Positions 63,135 through 64,000 of a DNA stretch of 64,000 nt are shown piece after piece (position 1 is the stretch's first letter; every line of letters starts with the position of its first letter). The notes under the pieces were generated by a model that had not been told where the DNA came from, made no database searches, and saw only the letters and a list, made by a program, of their open reading frames with translations. The position numbers and the translations under genes were made by a program. The stretch comes from Clostridia bacterium (GTDB lineage: Bacteria; Bacillota; Clostridia; Lachnospirales; Lachnospiraceae), in NCBI GenBank assembly GCA_910575245.1, contig CAJTEN010000015.1, positions 1 through 64,000 on the forward strand. The letters run 5' to 3'.

Positions 63135-63148
63135 TGTAAACGATTTCA
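63135..63148 (-). promoter_or_regulatory. cre/LacI-type operator
   Basis: On the minus strand TGAAATCGTTTACA, a match to the cre consensus and to the site at 62102, 36 bases before the GH13 start. Confidence 0.5.
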
Positions 63149-63184
63149 GATATTATTTCAGAGACATAAGGATGGTATAAGACT

Positions 63185-64000
63185 ATGAGCAAGGGAAAGA
63201 CAGGCAGAAAGAAGGCAGACAGAGTGTCCGTCAAAGGTAAGGCAGGTAAGACAATAGCGGGTCAGGCAGGGAGCGAAGAGACGGCAGGAAAGAAAGATAT
63301 GCCGGGTCAGGGGCAGGATACGGGGCTTTTCGAAGAAAGGCTGCGGAAACATCACGATGAACTGCGATGGCTCTATATGGAATTATATGAGAATGATTCC
63401 ATGTTTGCGGAGTTATGTGACCATATGTATCAGTTTTATCTGGAAAGAAATGATGCGCTGAAAGCGCTGGATGCAGACAGGGAGAAGGATAAGGAATGGT
63501 ATAAGCAGAATGACATGATGGGCATGATGTTTTATATCGATAATTTTGCAGGTAACATAAAAGGCGTACAGTCCAGGCTGGACTATATCGAACAGTGTAA
63601 TGTAAATTACATTCATCTGATGCCTTTTCTGGATACGCCCAAAGGACGTTCTGACGGAGGCTATGCGGTTTCGGATTTCAGGAAGGTGCAGGAGAAGCTT
63701 GGCTCCATGGAGGATCTGGAGAACCTTACCGCCGCATGCCATAAGAAGGGTATCAATGTCTGTATGGACTTTGTCATGAATCATACGTCGGAGGAACATG
63801 AGTGGGCGAAGAAGGCGCGCCAGGGCGACGGAGAGTATATGAGCCGGTACTTTTTCTTTGACAATGAAGAGATACCCTCCCAGTATGAGAAGACAGTGCC
63901 GCAGGTATTTCCTACAACGGCGCCGGGGAATTTCACATGGCTTGAGGATATCAGGCATTACGTGATGACTACGTTTTATCCCTATCAGTGGGATTTGAAT
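63185..64000 (+). CDS. Amylosucrase-like GH13 enzyme, 5' part
   Basis: 272 residues to the window edge, no stop. The first 45 residues are Lys/Gly/Ala-rich and probably disordered. Then FYIDNFAGNIKGVQSRLDYI, NYIHLMPFL, SDGGYAVSDF (about 165), DFVMNHTS, and near the end APGNFTW and TTFYPYQWDLN, the pattern of GH13 subfamily 4 (amylosucrase/sucrose-acting). It would use sucrose to extend or transfer glucose, or split it. Two cre-like operators lie upstream. Confidence 0.85.
   Translation, partial: MSKGKTGRKKADRVSVKGKAGKTIAGQAGSEETAGKKDMPGQGQDTGLFEERLRKHHDELRWLYMELYENDSMFAELCDHMYQFYLERNDALKALDADREKDKEWYKQNDMMGMMFYIDNFAGNIKGVQSRLDYIEQCNVNYIHLMPFLDTPKGRSDGGYAVSDFRKVQEKLGSMEDLENLTAACHKKGINVCMDFVMNHTSEEHEWAKKARQGDGEYMSRYFFFDNEEIPSQYEKTVPQVFPTTAPGNFTWLEDIRHYVMTTFYPYQWDLN

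Overview
The window looks like chromosomal DNA of a gut Clostridia species, most likely Lachnospiraceae. This is inferred from gene content: GPH sugar symporters beside GH3/GH51/GH2 enzymes, Cof-type HAD, many OmpR- and LytTR-type two-component systems, BcrA-type ABC modules, a SpoVG-family protein and tandem large serine recombinases. No rRNA, tRNA or CRISPR array was seen.

Layout. (1) 0.1-8 kb: a SpoVG-like gene, then an OmpR-type regulator/kinase pair whose own promoter architecture recurs in front of a CmpB-like membrane protein and a CDP-alcohol phosphatidyltransferase. A glycosyltransferase with a C-terminal winged helix and a phospholipase-D/cardiolipin-synthase-like enzyme complete a likely envelope-lipid stress locus. 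It is scarred by deletion chimeras: a PLD/kinase remnant and an ABC exporter/DegV remnant. (2) 8-23 kb: two hemicellulose or oligosaccharide utilisation operons on the plus strand, GPH-GH51-DUF6171-GH3 and GH3-GPH-SGNH-GH2-deacetylase. They are separated by two minus-strand TetR genes that diverge from the second operon. Small winged-helix and XRE regulators follow. (3) 24-35.2 kb: a probable mobile block with a GC-rich, hairpin-dense non-coding leader, a 1295-aa surface protein (beta-helix plus InlB-type repeats), a class B-like sortase, a small DUF6870-like protein and three tandem large serine recombinases. (4) 35.4-39.2 kb: an AT-rich three-gene cassette with its own promoter and terminator, matching the ABC-three-component (DUF3732) class of predicted defence systems. 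(5) 39.2-45.7 kb: flavodoxin and FtsX-permease fragments, a 111-bp MITE-like element and a lipoprotein, then a regulator, a kinase with a deleted ATPase domain and a lantibiotic-immunity-type ABC transporter, tied together by 11-bp repeats in both promoters. (6) 45.8-49.8 kb: a second, intact regulator-kinase-ABC module. (7) 50.3-53.3 kb: an agr-type quorum-sensing locus. agrC, agrB and an unannotated agrD are intact, while agrA is split by a 99-bp palindromic element with a TA duplication. The agrD peptide has serine where the ring cysteine is usual, and the agrB promoter carries a LytTR-type double site. (8) 53.5-57.9 kb: a VWA/FHA-like membrane protein, a long sheath-like protein and a small tube-like protein, resembling an incomplete contractile-injection-type set. 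(9) 58-64 kb: a truncated regulator with an intact LytTR-class kinase, an ABC permease with an XRE-ABC ATPase fusion, a HAD phosphatase and the 5' part of an amylosucrase-like GH13 gene, with cre/LacI-like operators in the last part.

The main theme is signal-controlled envelope and peptide defence plus glycan foraging, in a region repeatedly hit by insertion and deletion. The best candidates for new biology are the serine-type agr peptide with its interrupted response regulator, the adjacent sheath/tube genes, the structured leader at 24.05-24.75 kb and the shared two-component promoters.
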